Source: an uncultured Achromobacter sp.
GTDB lineage: Bacteria > Pseudomonadota > Gammaproteobacteria > Burkholderiales > Burkholderiaceae_B
Assembly (NCBI GenBank): GCA_913775005.1
Contig: CAJYKY010000213.1
Coordinates: 1 to 13,764, forward strand
DNA length: 13,764 bases
Direction: 5' to 3'
Positions 7,042-13,764 of this stretch are shown here, piece after piece. Under the pieces are notes generated by a model. It ran no database searches and was not told the origin of the DNA. It was given only the letters and a program-made list of their open reading frames with translations. Made by a program: the position numbers and the translations under genes. Position 1 is the first letter of the stretch. Each line of letters starts with the position of its first letter.

Positions 7042-8451
7042 TCACCGCGTGTTGCTGGCCGGCGCCGGCTCCGACGCGTCAAAGCGCAGCCGTGAAAAAC
7101 TGGCCAGGCAGGCCAGCGCCGCGCACAGGCCGCCCAGCCACAATGCGGCCAACGCGCCATGCGTCGTCGACACGTGAAAACACGCCGCCACCATCGCCGC
7201 GCCGGTCGCCTGGCCCAACAGGCGCACGGTGCCGATCATGCCGCTGGCGCCGCCCGCGCGCGAAGCCGGCGCCGATGTCATGATGGCGCGCAGATTGGGC
7301 GACTGGAAAAAGCCGAAGCCAGCGCCGCAGATCGCCATGCGCCAGCAGATATCCCAGACCGTGGGGGCGGCAGGCATCAACGCCAGCAGGATGAGCCCCA
7401 GCGCCAGCAAGGCCAGGCCCACGCCGCCCAGGATGCCGGCGGGATACTTGTCGGACAGACGCCCTGCGATGGGCGCCATGATCGCCACGACCACCGGCCA
7501 CGGCGTGATCAAAAAGCCCGTGTGCACCTGGCTGTAGCCCAGCACCGTCTGGAACATGAACGGCAGCGACACGAATGCCAGCGCCTGCGCGGCGAACGCG
7601 CACACCGCCGTGGCGGCCGACAGGGCGAACAGCGGTCGGCGCAGCAGGTCCACGGCCAGGATCGGGGCGGGGTGCCCCGCCTGACGCCGCATCAGCAACC
7701 ACAGGCTGGCCAGCGCACCGCCCCACTCCAGCGTGACGCGCGGCCACGGCGCGGCATGCGCCAATTCGTTGGAACCCAGTACGAACAAGCCCAGCGTCAG
7801 CGCACACAGCAAGGCGGCCACGCCGTCAAAACCATGCGGCGCGCGCGCGGTTTCGGGCAAGCCGCGCAGACCCAGCACCGCTGCAACGATGCCGATCGGC
7901 ACGTTGATCAGGAACAGCCAGTGCCAGGACCCCAGCAGCAGGATGGCCGACGCGGCGGTCGGTCCGGCCGCGAATGACAGGCCCACCACCATCGCGTTCA
8001 AGCCCAGCCCTCGGCCCAGCATGTGAGACGGAAAGATGAAGCGCAGCAGCGCGCCGTTCACGCTCATCACGCCCGCCGCGCCCAGCCCTTGCAGAATCCG
8101 CGCGACCACCAGCGCCGGCAGCGACGGCGCCAGGCCGCAGGCAAGCGACGACAACGTGAATACCACCAGTCCCACGATGTACACACGCCGATGACCCAGG
8201 ATTTCGCCCAGCGCGGCGGCGGGCAACAGGCCGGCCACCATCGCCAATTGATAACCGCTGATGACCCAGATGGAACCGGCATCGCTGGCGGACAGATCGC
8301 GCGCAATGGTGGGCAGCGCCGTGTTGGCGATGGCCGTGTCCAGGCTTGCCATGCAGACGGCCAGCATGACGGCCAGCAGCGCGCCCAGGCGCTCGGAGGC
8401 GGGCAAGCCGGCGCCTGCCGGATATACGGTGTTGCGGGCGAAGGAGAGCAT
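7042..8451 (-). CDS. MFS transporter, DHA2 (EmrB/QacA-like) drug:H+ antiporter family
   Basis: This is an inner-membrane proton-driven exporter of 469 residues, within the range of DHA2 proteins. Recognisable motifs are LDTAIANTALPTIARDL (37-53, motif D1), the loop GEILGHRRV (82-90, a diverged motif A), VARILQGLGAAG (116-127, motif B with Arg118) and GLSFAAGPTAA near residue 157 (motif C of antiporters). The remainder is largely hydrophobic segments, compatible with 12-14 helices. No emrA-like membrane fusion partner is adjacent, so it probably works alone at the inner membrane. The ATG at 8451 is the first ATG after the in-frame stop. It lacks a ribosome binding site; the bases just upstream read CCACCTCC, the anti-Shine-Dalgarno sense. 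Substrate unknown. Confidence 0.93.
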   Translation of the reverse strand: MLSFARNTVYPAGAGLPASERLGALLAVMLAVCMASLDTAIANTALPTIARDLSASDAGSIWVISGYQLAMVAGLLPAAALGEILGHRRVYIVGLVVFTLSSLACGLAPSLPALVVARILQGLGAAGVMSVNGALLRFIFPSHMLGRGLGLNAMVVGLSFAAGPTAASAILLLGSWHWLFLINVPIGIVAAVLGLRGLPETARAPHGFDGVAALLCALTLGLFVLGSNELAHAAPWPRVTLEWGGALASLWLLMRRQAGHPAPILAVDLLRRPLFALSAATAVCAFAAQALAFVSLPFMFQTVLGYSQVHTGFLITPWPVVVAIMAPIAGRLSDKYPAGILGGVGLALLALGLILLALMPAAPTVWDICWRMAICGAGFGFFQSPNLRAIMTSAPASRAGGASGMIGTVRLLGQATGAAMVAACFHVSTTHGALAALWLGGLCAALACLASFSRLRFDASEPAPASNTR

Positions 8452-8687
8452 CGGAGGTGGGGGCGCGGACGGATGATCCGGGCGAGGTGTCCGGAATCGG
8501 AAGCATTGATTCTAATGCGGCATCACGATTCAACGCTTCGTCAGGACCGGGGTGACGGGATCGCCGCTGTTGCACTGACCGGCGTTGCACCGATCCATTA
8601 CCGTCATGCATTAACCCGCCATTCAAACGGTCATACCAAATACGACCGCGCCGATTATTGGCACTGAACGCTGGCAAGCGCTAATAA

Positions 8688-8708
8688 ACACCTGTTTGAA
8701 ACCGGTGT
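8688..8708. promoter_or_regulatory. 21-bp near-perfect palindrome, candidate operator
   Basis: The site has arms ACACC-T-GTTT and AAAC-C-GGTGT around a central G at 8698. Nine of ten base pairs match, with one T/C mismatch at the sixth position. The one-base centre rules out an ordinary hairpin and suggests a dimeric DNA-binding protein. It lies 237 bp upstream of the MFS start and 300 bp upstream of the pilin start, so either gene could be the target. The regulator is not encoded in the window. Confidence 0.45.
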
Positions 8709-8850
8709 ATGCGCGCGCCGGATTAATGTTGCTGCGCGGGATTGAGTGGGGATTTGAAGTGTGACGGCGTGACACCGCAGGTGGGTATTCACTTATATCT
8801 AAATGTACAGGTCAAAAATGCGGAAATGTCATAGTGCATGGCTTTGTTTT

Positions 8851-8892
8851 ATTATTGTTTTTCCCCGCCGGCTGGTTAAAAAAAGTAATAAT
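8851..8892. repeat. A/T-rich inverted repeat upstream of the pilus operon
   Basis: ATTATT (8851-8856) followed by a T5 run (8858-8862) mirrors an A7 run (8878-8884) followed by AATAAT (8887-8892), around a GC-rich centre. It may form a cruciform, act as curved DNA for a nucleoid protein such as an H-NS-like protein or IHF, or be a terminator-like stem. Location 120-160 bp before the pilin start favours a regulatory role. No experimental basis exists here. Confidence 0.35.
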
Positions 8893-8904
8893 CCGCCTGC
8901 TAAT

Positions 8905-8933
8905 TTGAAACTAATCCGTGCTGCCGATATTTA
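8905..8933 (+). promoter_or_regulatory. Weak candidate sigma-70 promoter for the pilus operon
   Basis: TTGAAA (8905-8910) is followed after 17 bases by TATTTA (8928-8933). The -35 is close to consensus, the -10 poor. It would give a leader of roughly 70 bases before the pilin start. It sits at the end of the AT-rich stretch, as expected for an operon promoter, but short matches like this occur by chance in AT-rich DNA. Confidence 0.25.
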
Positions 8934-9008
8934 TTCGACGTACGATTAATTCCTGGCAGGTCATAGGGTGCAACTTGATAGGGCAACTATTTGGTGGAGG
9001 GTTTCCTG

Positions 9009-9515
9009 ATGAAACGCTTGTCCTCGTATGCAGCAACCTTGTCATTGATGGGCGCGGCCATGGTTCCCGGCATGGTGTATGCGCAATCGACCGCAACGGC
9101 CACGTTCAACGTCACGCTGACCATTAATGCCAACTGCGCCATTGCGGCGAATGATCTGGCATTTGGCGCGCACGGCGTGTTGAATTCTGCCGTTACCGGA
9201 TCCACCACACTCAACGTCACGTGCAGCAATACCACGCCCTACGCCGTGGGATTAAGCGCAGGCACCGGCACCGGCTCCACTGCCACCACCCGCTTCTTGA
9301 GCGCCACGGGCGCCAATACCGCCACCGTTTCCTATCAGTTGTACAAACCCGGCAGCCAGACCGTGGTCTGGGGCGATGCCCAGGTTGCCGACCGCGTCAG
9401 CGGCGTCGGCAACGGCACGGCGCAGGCGCTGGTGGTCAATGGCATCGTGCCGGTACAGACGACGCCAGCTCCTGATAACTATTCGTCCACGGTCACCGCC
9501 ACGGTTTACTTCTAG
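9009..9515 (+). CDS. Archaic chaperone-usher pilin, spore coat protein U (SCPU) domain
   Basis: This is the probable rod subunit of a Csu-type pilus. The ATG at 9009 was chosen over an in-frame TTG at 8991 because GGTGGAGGG (8993-9001) is well spaced before it and the protein then starts with a normal signal peptide (MKRLSSYAATLSLMGAAMVP, cleavage likely after Ala25 in VYA). The product is 168 residues. Mature sequence begins QSTATATFNVTLTINANC, an alternating hydrophobic segment suited to be the donor strand. Cys43 and Cys72 likely form the fold's disulfide. It ends TVTATVYF, the beta-strand ending typical of SCPU subunits. It is first in a four-gene operon, one base overlapping a GTG that could start the chaperone. 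Single-domain and first in the operon, it resembles CsuA/B in role. Confidence 0.9.
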   Translation: MKRLSSYAATLSLMGAAMVPGMVYAQSTATATFNVTLTINANCAIAANDLAFGAHGVLNSAVTGSTTLNVTCSNTTPYAVGLSAGTGTGSTATTRFLSATGANTATVSYQLYKPGSQTVVWGDAQVADRVSGVGNGTAQALVVNGIVPVQTTPAPDNYSSTVTATVYF

Positions 9516-9526
9516 TGGCCGCCCCG

Positions 9527-10240
9527 ATGCGGGTGCGGTGGCGGGCGTGGTGGGCGGCGTGTCTGTCCTTATGGACAGGGCTGGCGCTGGGCGCAGCGTT
9601 GCAGATTTCTCCGGTGCTGGTGGAGATTGCGCCGCAGCAGGCCGCCAGCGGCATCATGCTGCGCAACCCCGGCACCACGGCGATCTACGGGCAGGTGCGC
9701 ATCTATCGCTGGGAACAGACGGATGGCGACGATGTGCTGACCGCCACCGAGGAAATCCAGGCCAGTCCGCCGATCATCCAGGTGCCGCCGGGCGGTGAGC
9801 AGCTGGTGCGGCTGGTGCGCACGTCCAAAGAGCTGGCGCCGCTGGAACGCGGTTACCGGCTCGTCATCGACGAGATTCCCGACCCGGCCACGCCCGGCAT
9901 CAACGGTGTGGTGCTGCGCCTGCGGTATTCGGTGCCGGTCTTCGTGGCGGGCGCGCCGCCCTCACCCGAGCCTGAACTCGCCTGGCAAGCCACGCGTGCT
10001 GGCGACGCCTGGGTGCTGCGTCTGACCAACACCGGCACCCGGTACGCGCAGGTGGCGGCGCTACAGGTCCTGAACAGCGCGGGCAAGCCGGTGGCGGGTA
10101 TCGATGGCCTGGTGGGCTACGCCTTGGCGCAACGTCAGCGCGAATGGCGTATTCCCGCAAAGCAGAGCGCAGGCGGACCGGTGCGGATCAAAGCCCTGAT
10201 TAACGGTGACGTCGTCACCGCTACCCCACGCGCAGATTGA
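9527..10240 (+). CDS. Periplasmic pilus chaperone, archaic (CsuC-like) type
   Basis: This chaperone folds and caps pilus subunits in the periplasm by donor-strand complementation and delivers them to the usher. I chose ATG 9527, giving 237 residues and a compact signal peptide (MRVRWRAWWAACLSLWTGLA, cleavage near residue 23). A GTG at 9515, overlapping the pilin stop by one base, would add four residues; neither start has a clear ribosome binding site, so translation is probably coupled to the pilin. The mature protein begins LQISPVLVEIAPQQAASGIM, and PPIIQVPPGGEQLVRLVR (81-98) matches the G1 donor-strand region of archaic chaperones. Two immunoglobulin-like domains are expected, the second from about residue 145. 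It sits between pilin and usher, the standard order. Confidence 0.92.
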   Translation: MRVRWRAWWAACLSLWTGLALGAALQISPVLVEIAPQQAASGIMLRNPGTTAIYGQVRIYRWEQTDGDDVLTATEEIQASPPIIQVPPGGEQLVRLVRTSKELAPLERGYRLVIDEIPDPATPGINGVVLRLRYSVPVFVAGAPPSPEPELAWQATRAGDAWVLRLTNTGTRYAQVAALQVLNSAGKPVAGIDGLVGYALAQRQREWRIPAKQSAGGPVRIKALINGDVVTATPRAD

Positions 10241-10280
10241 CGGCGCGAGGCACGTTCGGCCGTAACGAGGAAGGCAGTCC

Positions 10281-12623
10281 ATGGCAGTACGCGCTCCCGG
10301 TTCCGTGGGGTGGCGCGCCGGGTGGCTTGTGCTCTGTCTGCTTGGGGCGCCGGCCTCGGCCGCACCGCCGCCCGATATGTTGTTGTCGTTCGGCAATATG
10401 GCCGAGCGCGACGTGTTTCTGGAGGTCAGCATCAACGGCGTCAACACTTCGCAACTTCTGCGCTTTCGTGATGCGCAGGGCCGCCTGTCCGCCAGCGGCG
10501 AGGCGCTGCGTTCGGTGGGAGTGGACCTGGCAAAGCTCGGGCTGCCCGACACGCGCGAGGTGCAGCTGGATCGTGTGGCCGGGCTGCGCTACCACTACGA
10601 CGCCGCCGGTCAGACCGTGGACATCGTCCTGCCCGACAACTTGCGCATGCCCTACCAGCTGGGGCGCGGCATGGGCCCCACGCCGCCGGCCACCGCCGGC
10701 CGCGGGCTGGTGTTGAACTACGACGCCTACGCGCAGACGGATTCGATGTACCGCGTGGCGCTTTTCACCGAGCAACGCTACTTCGACGCCAACGGCGTCT
10801 TCAGCAATACGGGCACCGGGTACCTGGGCGGCATGGGAGATCGCTACGTGCGCTACGACACCTACTGGACCCGGTCCGATCAGGAAACGCTGCGCACGCT
10901 GCGCCTGGGCGACACCATCACGTCGTCGCTGAACTGGTCGCGTTCGGTGCGTGTGGCAGGCGTGCAATGGGGCCGCAATTTCGCGCTGCGGCCGGATCTC
11001 GTCACCTTCCCGGTGTCGTCGCTGAGCGCCTCGTCAGTGGTGCCGTCTTCCGTGTCGCTGTACGTCAACGGCGTGCAGCAGTATTCGGGCAATGTGCCGC
11101 CGGGGCCATTCGTGGTGAATCAGATTCCCGGCATCACGGGCGCGGGTCAGGCCACGTTGATCACGCGCGATGCGTTGGGGCGCACGGTCAGCACATCGGT
11201 GCCGCTGTATATCGATACGCGCATGTTGGCAGGCGGGCTGTCCAGCTATTCCGTCGAAGCCGGCTTTGTGCGGCGGCAGTTCAGCTTGCGGTCGTTTGAC
11301 TACGACAGCAAGCCGGTCGCCACCGCGTCCGGGCGCTACGGCTACAGCGATGATCTGACGCTGGAAGCGCACAGCGAAGCCAGCGCGGGCCTGTACAACC
11401 TGGGCGCGGGCGCGATGGTCAAGCTGGGCCAGGCGGGCGTGGTCAGCGCGTCGCTGTCGGGCAGCGCGGGCAGTTACCAGGGCGGGCAAGTCAGCCTGGG
11501 CTATCAGTACATCCGGCCGGAGTTCAGTATCGACACGCAGGCCACGCGCGTCGTCGGTGACTATGGCGACCTGGGTTCACGCGAAGACGCGCCCGTGCCG
11601 CGTCAGACCGAGCGGGTCACGGTGTCGCTGCCGCTGACCACCGCGCAAAGCGTGGCCGTGAGCTATATCGGATACCGCATGCCGCAGCTGCCCGCCGCCA
11701 AGCTGGGGTCGGCGTCGTACATGATCAACCTGCAAAGCCGTGTCGTGCTGACCCTTAGCGCCTATAACGATTTCACGCAGTCGAATGCGCGCGGCGTGTA
11801 CCTGGGGCTGACCATGATGCTGGGCGACCGCGCGCAGGTGTCGGCGTCGGTGGGCAGGCAGGGAGGCGACTCCACCTACAGCGTGGGCGCGCAAAGCAGC
11901 GTGCCGTACGAGGGCGGCTGGGGCTGGGGCGTGCAGAACGGGCGTAGCGGCGGCATGGGCTACAACCAGGGCCAGGCGCAGTTTCTGGGCCGTTATGGCC
12001 AGGTGGCCGGCATTGTGCAGGACTACGGCGGCCGCACGCAGGCGGCGGTGCAGGCATCGGGGTCCGTCGTGCTGATGGACGGCGCGGTGATGCCGTCGCG
12101 CCGCATCAACGACAGCTTTGCGCTCGTGTCCACCGACGGCGAACCCGACGTGGCCGTGCTGCACGAAAACCGCAAGCTGGGCCGCACCAATCGCAGCGGC
12201 TATCTGCTGGTGCCGGACCTGAATTCCTACCAGACCAATCGCATCGCCATCGACCCCGAAGACCTGCCGGTGGATGTCAAGCTGGACACCACCAAGACCA
12301 TCGTGGTGCCGCAAGGCGGCGCGGGGGTGCTGGCCAAGTTCCAGATCGAGAAATACGCGGCGGCGTCCGTGATCCTGACTTTGCCAGATGGCGCGTTCGT
12401 GCCGGTGGGGGCGGAAGTGGCGCATGTGGAAAGCGGCAAGCGCTCGGTGGCGGGCTATGAGGGGCTGACGTTCGTGGAAGACCTGGTGGCGCGCAACCAT
12501 TTGCGGGTCAGGGGGGCGGGCGTGTCGTGCGCGGTGGAGTTCGACTATGTGCATGATCCGAAACGGCCGCTGCCAACGTTGGGGCCGTTCGTGTGCGAGC
12601 CGCTGGCGCGGGGGCGGCCATGA
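10281..12623 (+). CDS. Outer-membrane pilus usher, archaic (CsuD-like) type
   Basis: This is a beta-barrel assembly platform that accepts chaperone-subunit complexes, polymerises subunits and exports the pilus. It has 780 residues, close to the usual length for archaic ushers. The ATG at 10281 follows GAGGAAGG (10266-10273). A signal peptide (cleavage near Ala28, PASA) precedes the N-terminal periplasmic domain (about 30-130). The plug region includes SVSLYVNGVQQYSGNVPPGPF (257-277 region) and QATLITRDALGRTVSTSVPL (290-309). Aromatic and glycine-rich strands fill about 320-600, and C-terminal domains contain SVILTLPDGAFVPVGAEV (696-713) and two cysteines (750, 772) likely paired. Its stop overlaps the next start as ATGA, indicating coupled translation. 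No frameshift or missing domain seen. Confidence 0.94.
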   Translation: MAVRAPGSVGWRAGWLVLCLLGAPASAAPPPDMLLSFGNMAERDVFLEVSINGVNTSQLLRFRDAQGRLSASGEALRSVGVDLAKLGLPDTREVQLDRVAGLRYHYDAAGQTVDIVLPDNLRMPYQLGRGMGPTPPATAGRGLVLNYDAYAQTDSMYRVALFTEQRYFDANGVFSNTGTGYLGGMGDRYVRYDTYWTRSDQETLRTLRLGDTITSSLNWSRSVRVAGVQWGRNFALRPDLVTFPVSSLSASSVVPSSVSLYVNGVQQYSGNVPPGPFVVNQIPGITGAGQATLITRDALGRTVSTSVPLYIDTRMLAGGLSSYSVEAGFVRRQFSLRSFDYDSKPVATASGRYGYSDDLTLEAHSEASAGLYNLGAGAMVKLGQAGVVSASLSGSAGSYQGGQVSLGYQYIRPEFSIDTQATRVVGDYGDLGSREDAPVPRQTERVTVSLPLTTAQSVAVSYIGYRMPQLPAAKLGSASYMINLQSRVVLTLSAYNDFTQSNARGVYLGLTMMLGDRAQVSASVGRQGGDSTYSVGAQSSVPYEGGWGWGVQNGRSGGMGYNQGQAQFLGRYGQVAGIVQDYGGRTQAAVQASGSVVLMDGAVMPSRRINDSFALVSTDGEPDVAVLHENRKLGRTNRSGYLLVPDLNSYQTNRIAIDPEDLPVDVKLDTTKTIVVPQGGAGVLAKFQIEKYAAASVILTLPDGAFVPVGAEVAHVESGKRSVAGYEGLTFVEDLVARNHLRVRGAGVSCAVEFDYVHDPKRPLPTLGPFVCEPLARGRP

Positions 12624-13612
12624 CGGCGCGGCTGCCCCGCTGCGCGCCGTACCTGCTGGCGGCCGTGTGCCTGGGTTATGGCGCCGTGGCCAAGGCGAAT
12701 TCGTGCGCGCTGTCGGCCGGCACCACCAGCACCATGGATTTCGGCACGATCAATCCGCTGCTGTCTGCGGACACGATGAACACCGGCGGCCAGATCGTCG
12801 TCACCTGCAACTTCACGGCCTTGTCGCTGGCGGCGCGCCTGTGCTTCAACCTGGGCCTGGGCAGCACCAGCACCACGACCAATCCGCGCACGTTGGGCGC
12901 GGGTACGAATCGGATGAACTACAACCTGTACACCGACGCGGGCATGACGCAGGTGTGGGGCACGGCGCTGACCACTGCGCCCACGTCGGTGACGCTGGCG
13001 GGTCCGGCACTGGGAGGCAATGCGTCCACCACGTTCAGGTTCTACGGCAAGGTGCCCGGAAACCAGACTCAGGTGCGCACGGTGAACAACGCCAACACAA
13101 CCTACTCCGAAACCTATTCCACTACCGGCACTGTGGACGTGGTGTTCGGTCTGTTGAGCGGGTTGGCCAATTGCCCGCTGACATCGCCCACGCGTCTGAC
13201 CATTCCATTGACGGTGACGGCCGTGGTGCAGAAGAACTGCACCATCAATGCGACGGATCTGGCGTTTCCGCCCAAGGGCGTGTTGAGTTCCGCCACCACC
13301 GCCACCAGCCAGATCACGGTCAAATGCACCAACAACAATGCGTATTCCGTGGCGCTGGACGGCGGGTCGGTTGGCAACAATGTGCTGGCGCGCAAAATGA
13401 AGCACGCGACGCAGGCGGACACGGTGAACTATCAGCTCTATCAGGACGCCGCCTACGCCACCATCTGGGGTAACGCCAGCGGCGGCAGCCCGCGCACAGG
13501 GACCGGCACCGGGTCCAACCAGACCTACACGGTGTATGGGCGCGTGCCGGCGCAGGCAACGCCCCGGCCGGGCGACTACAAAGACGTGGTCACCGCCACC
13601 ATCACGTTCTAG
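12620..13612 (+). CDS. Two-domain SCPU tip adhesin (CsuE-like) of archaic chaperone-usher pilus
   Basis: This is the probable pilus tip adhesin. The ATG at 12620 overlaps the usher stop by four bases (ATGA) and starts a signal peptide cleaved near AKA (residue 26); an earlier in-frame start at 12593 would bury that signal and is rejected. The protein has 330 residues in two SCPU-type domains. Domain 1 (about 27-190) begins NSCALSAGTTSTMDFGTINP and lacks a preceding donor-like strand, as expected for a tip. Domain 2 (about 195-330) begins LTIPLTVTAVVQKNC and ends DVVTATITF, closely parallel to the pilin. Cysteines are at 29, 63, 75, 185, 207 and 236, probably disulfide-paired. Last gene of the operon. 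In Acinetobacter CsuE, hydrophobic finger loops of the tip bind abiotic surfaces; whether this one does is inference. Confidence 0.9.
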   Translation: MTARLPRCAPYLLAAVCLGYGAVAKANSCALSAGTTSTMDFGTINPLLSADTMNTGGQIVVTCNFTALSLAARLCFNLGLGSTSTTTNPRTLGAGTNRMNYNLYTDAGMTQVWGTALTTAPTSVTLAGPALGGNASTTFRFYGKVPGNQTQVRTVNNANTTYSETYSTTGTVDVVFGLLSGLANCPLTSPTRLTIPLTVTAVVQKNCTINATDLAFPPKGVLSSATTATSQITVKCTNNNAYSVALDGGSVGNNVLARKMKHATQADTVNYQLYQDAAYATIWGNASGGSPRTGTGTGSNQTYTVYGRVPAQATPRPGDYKDVVTATITF

Positions 13613-13616
13613 GCGC

Positions 13617-13734
13617 CTACAGGGATTCGGGGTCGCGCCGCAGCGAGAAGCCCTGCGCTTCGTTCATCGCCCGGTAACTGACGTTGCGTGACACCACGGG
13701 CGGCTTGTCTCCGCTGTGCAGCGCGCGCACTTCG
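13617..13734 (-). CDS. C-terminal fragment of an unidentified gene, cut by contig end
   Basis: An open frame on the minus strand ends at a TAG (13617-13619), only 4 bases past the adhesin stop on the other strand. It remains open to the contig end. About 38 biological residues are visible, including ALHSGDKPPVVSRNVSYRAM and NEAQGFSLRRDPESL. Third codon positions are strongly G/C, as in the confirmed genes, which supports real coding. I do not recognise the family. Residues encoded beyond 13734 (SFPTRRSSDL in this frame) come from adapter sequence and must not be counted. Confidence 0.55.
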
Positions 13735-13764
13735 AGATCGGAAGAGCGTCGTGTAGGGAAAGAG
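13735..13764. other. Illumina sequencing adapter contamination at contig end
   Basis: The final 30 bases begin AGATCGGAAGAGC and continue exactly as the Illumina TruSeq universal-adapter read-through sequence (next bases GTCGTGTAGGGAAAGAG). This is untrimmed library adapter, not genomic DNA. In the minus-strand frame of the partial gene it translates to SFPTRRSSDL, an artefact peptide expected wherever this adapter is left in an assembly and translated. The first one or two bases could by chance also be genomic. Confidence 0.97.

Larger units (their letters stand above)
8452..9008. other. Divergent intergenic region between the MFS gene and the pilus operon
   Basis: This 557-bp gap separates the leftward MFS gene from the rightward pilin gene and must hold both control regions. 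From about 8600, and especially 8790-8960, it is clearly AT-richer than the surrounding DNA. Visible elements are a short inverted repeat (CGGTC at 8628-8632 with GACCG at 8644-8648), a 21-bp palindrome at 8688-8708, an A/T inverted repeat at 8851-8892 and a weak promoter-like pair at 8905-8933, each discussed separately where supported. I see no credible gene: the small frames here lack the third-position G/C bias of the neighbours. Confidence 0.7.

Noticed and set aside
8473..8667. Small plus-strand frame of 64 codons preceded by GGAGG in the divergent intergenic region
   Set aside because: Codon third positions are not G/C-biased like the real genes, the spacing from GGAGG to ATG is long, and the translation has no recognisable features.
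8661..8677. Sigma-54-like TGGCAC element upstream of the pilus operon
   Set aside because: The TGGCAC half is present, but the GC expected at the -12 element is displaced by two bases, which abolishes sigma-54 recognition.
12593..12619. Upstream in-frame start for the tip adhesin
   Set aside because: It would add nine residues before the signal peptide, whereas ATG 12620 gives the common ATGA overlap with the usher stop and a clean signal peptide.
1..13764. Search for CRISPR arrays, insertion sequences, tRNA or rRNA genes and attachment sites
   Set aside because: No regularly spaced direct repeats, transposase motifs, tRNA-like cloverleaf or rRNA sequence could be recognised by reading; nearly all of the window is accounted for by ordinary genes.

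Overview
The window is GC-rich DNA with strongly G/C-biased third codon positions. Gene content and protein style suggest a Burkholderiales bacterium, most likely Achromobacter or Bordetella (Alcaligenaceae). That assignment is inferred from residue patterns and gene order, not from a database search. The last 30 bases (13735-13764) are Illumina adapter sequence, so the biological sequence stops near 13734 and this is the end of an assembled contig. The left edge also cuts a gene.

Layout: (1) 2-5189, plus strand, is part of a histidine utilisation (hut) operon: a truncated NCS1-family permease, histidine ammonia-lyase (hutH), an APC-family amino acid permease (hutT-like) and imidazolonepropionase (hutI). 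Each gap between these genes carries a GC-rich inverted repeat, and a long stem-loop closes the run. hutU, hutG or hutF, and the regulators hutC and hutD, are not in the window and probably lie to the left. (2) 5244-8451, minus strand, holds a methyl-accepting chemotaxis protein and a DHA2-type MFS drug exporter, separated by 199 bp. (3) 8452-9008 is a 557-bp divergent intergenic region, AT-rich toward its right end, with a 21-bp near-perfect palindrome, an A/T inverted repeat and a weak candidate promoter. (4) 9009-13612, plus strand, is a compact four-gene archaic (sigma, Csu-like) chaperone-usher pilus operon: pilin with a spore coat protein U (SCPU) domain, periplasmic chaperone, outer-membrane usher and two-domain SCPU tip adhesin. 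(5) 13617-13734, minus strand, is the C-terminus of an unidentified gene that runs into the adapter.

How the genes work together: the two permeases probably import histidine and/or urocanate. HutH converts histidine to urocanate, HutU (off-window) makes imidazolonepropionate, and HutI opens that ring to N-formimino-L-glutamate. In the pilus operon, the chaperone caps subunits in the periplasm, the usher polymerises and exports them, the single-domain pilin builds the rod and the two-domain protein caps the tip.

Nothing here is clearly a new class of system. The points most worth a second look are the adapter tail, the minimal pilus operon with a tip protein that carries a pilin-like second domain, the hairpins in every hut gap, and the palindromes in the intergenic regions.
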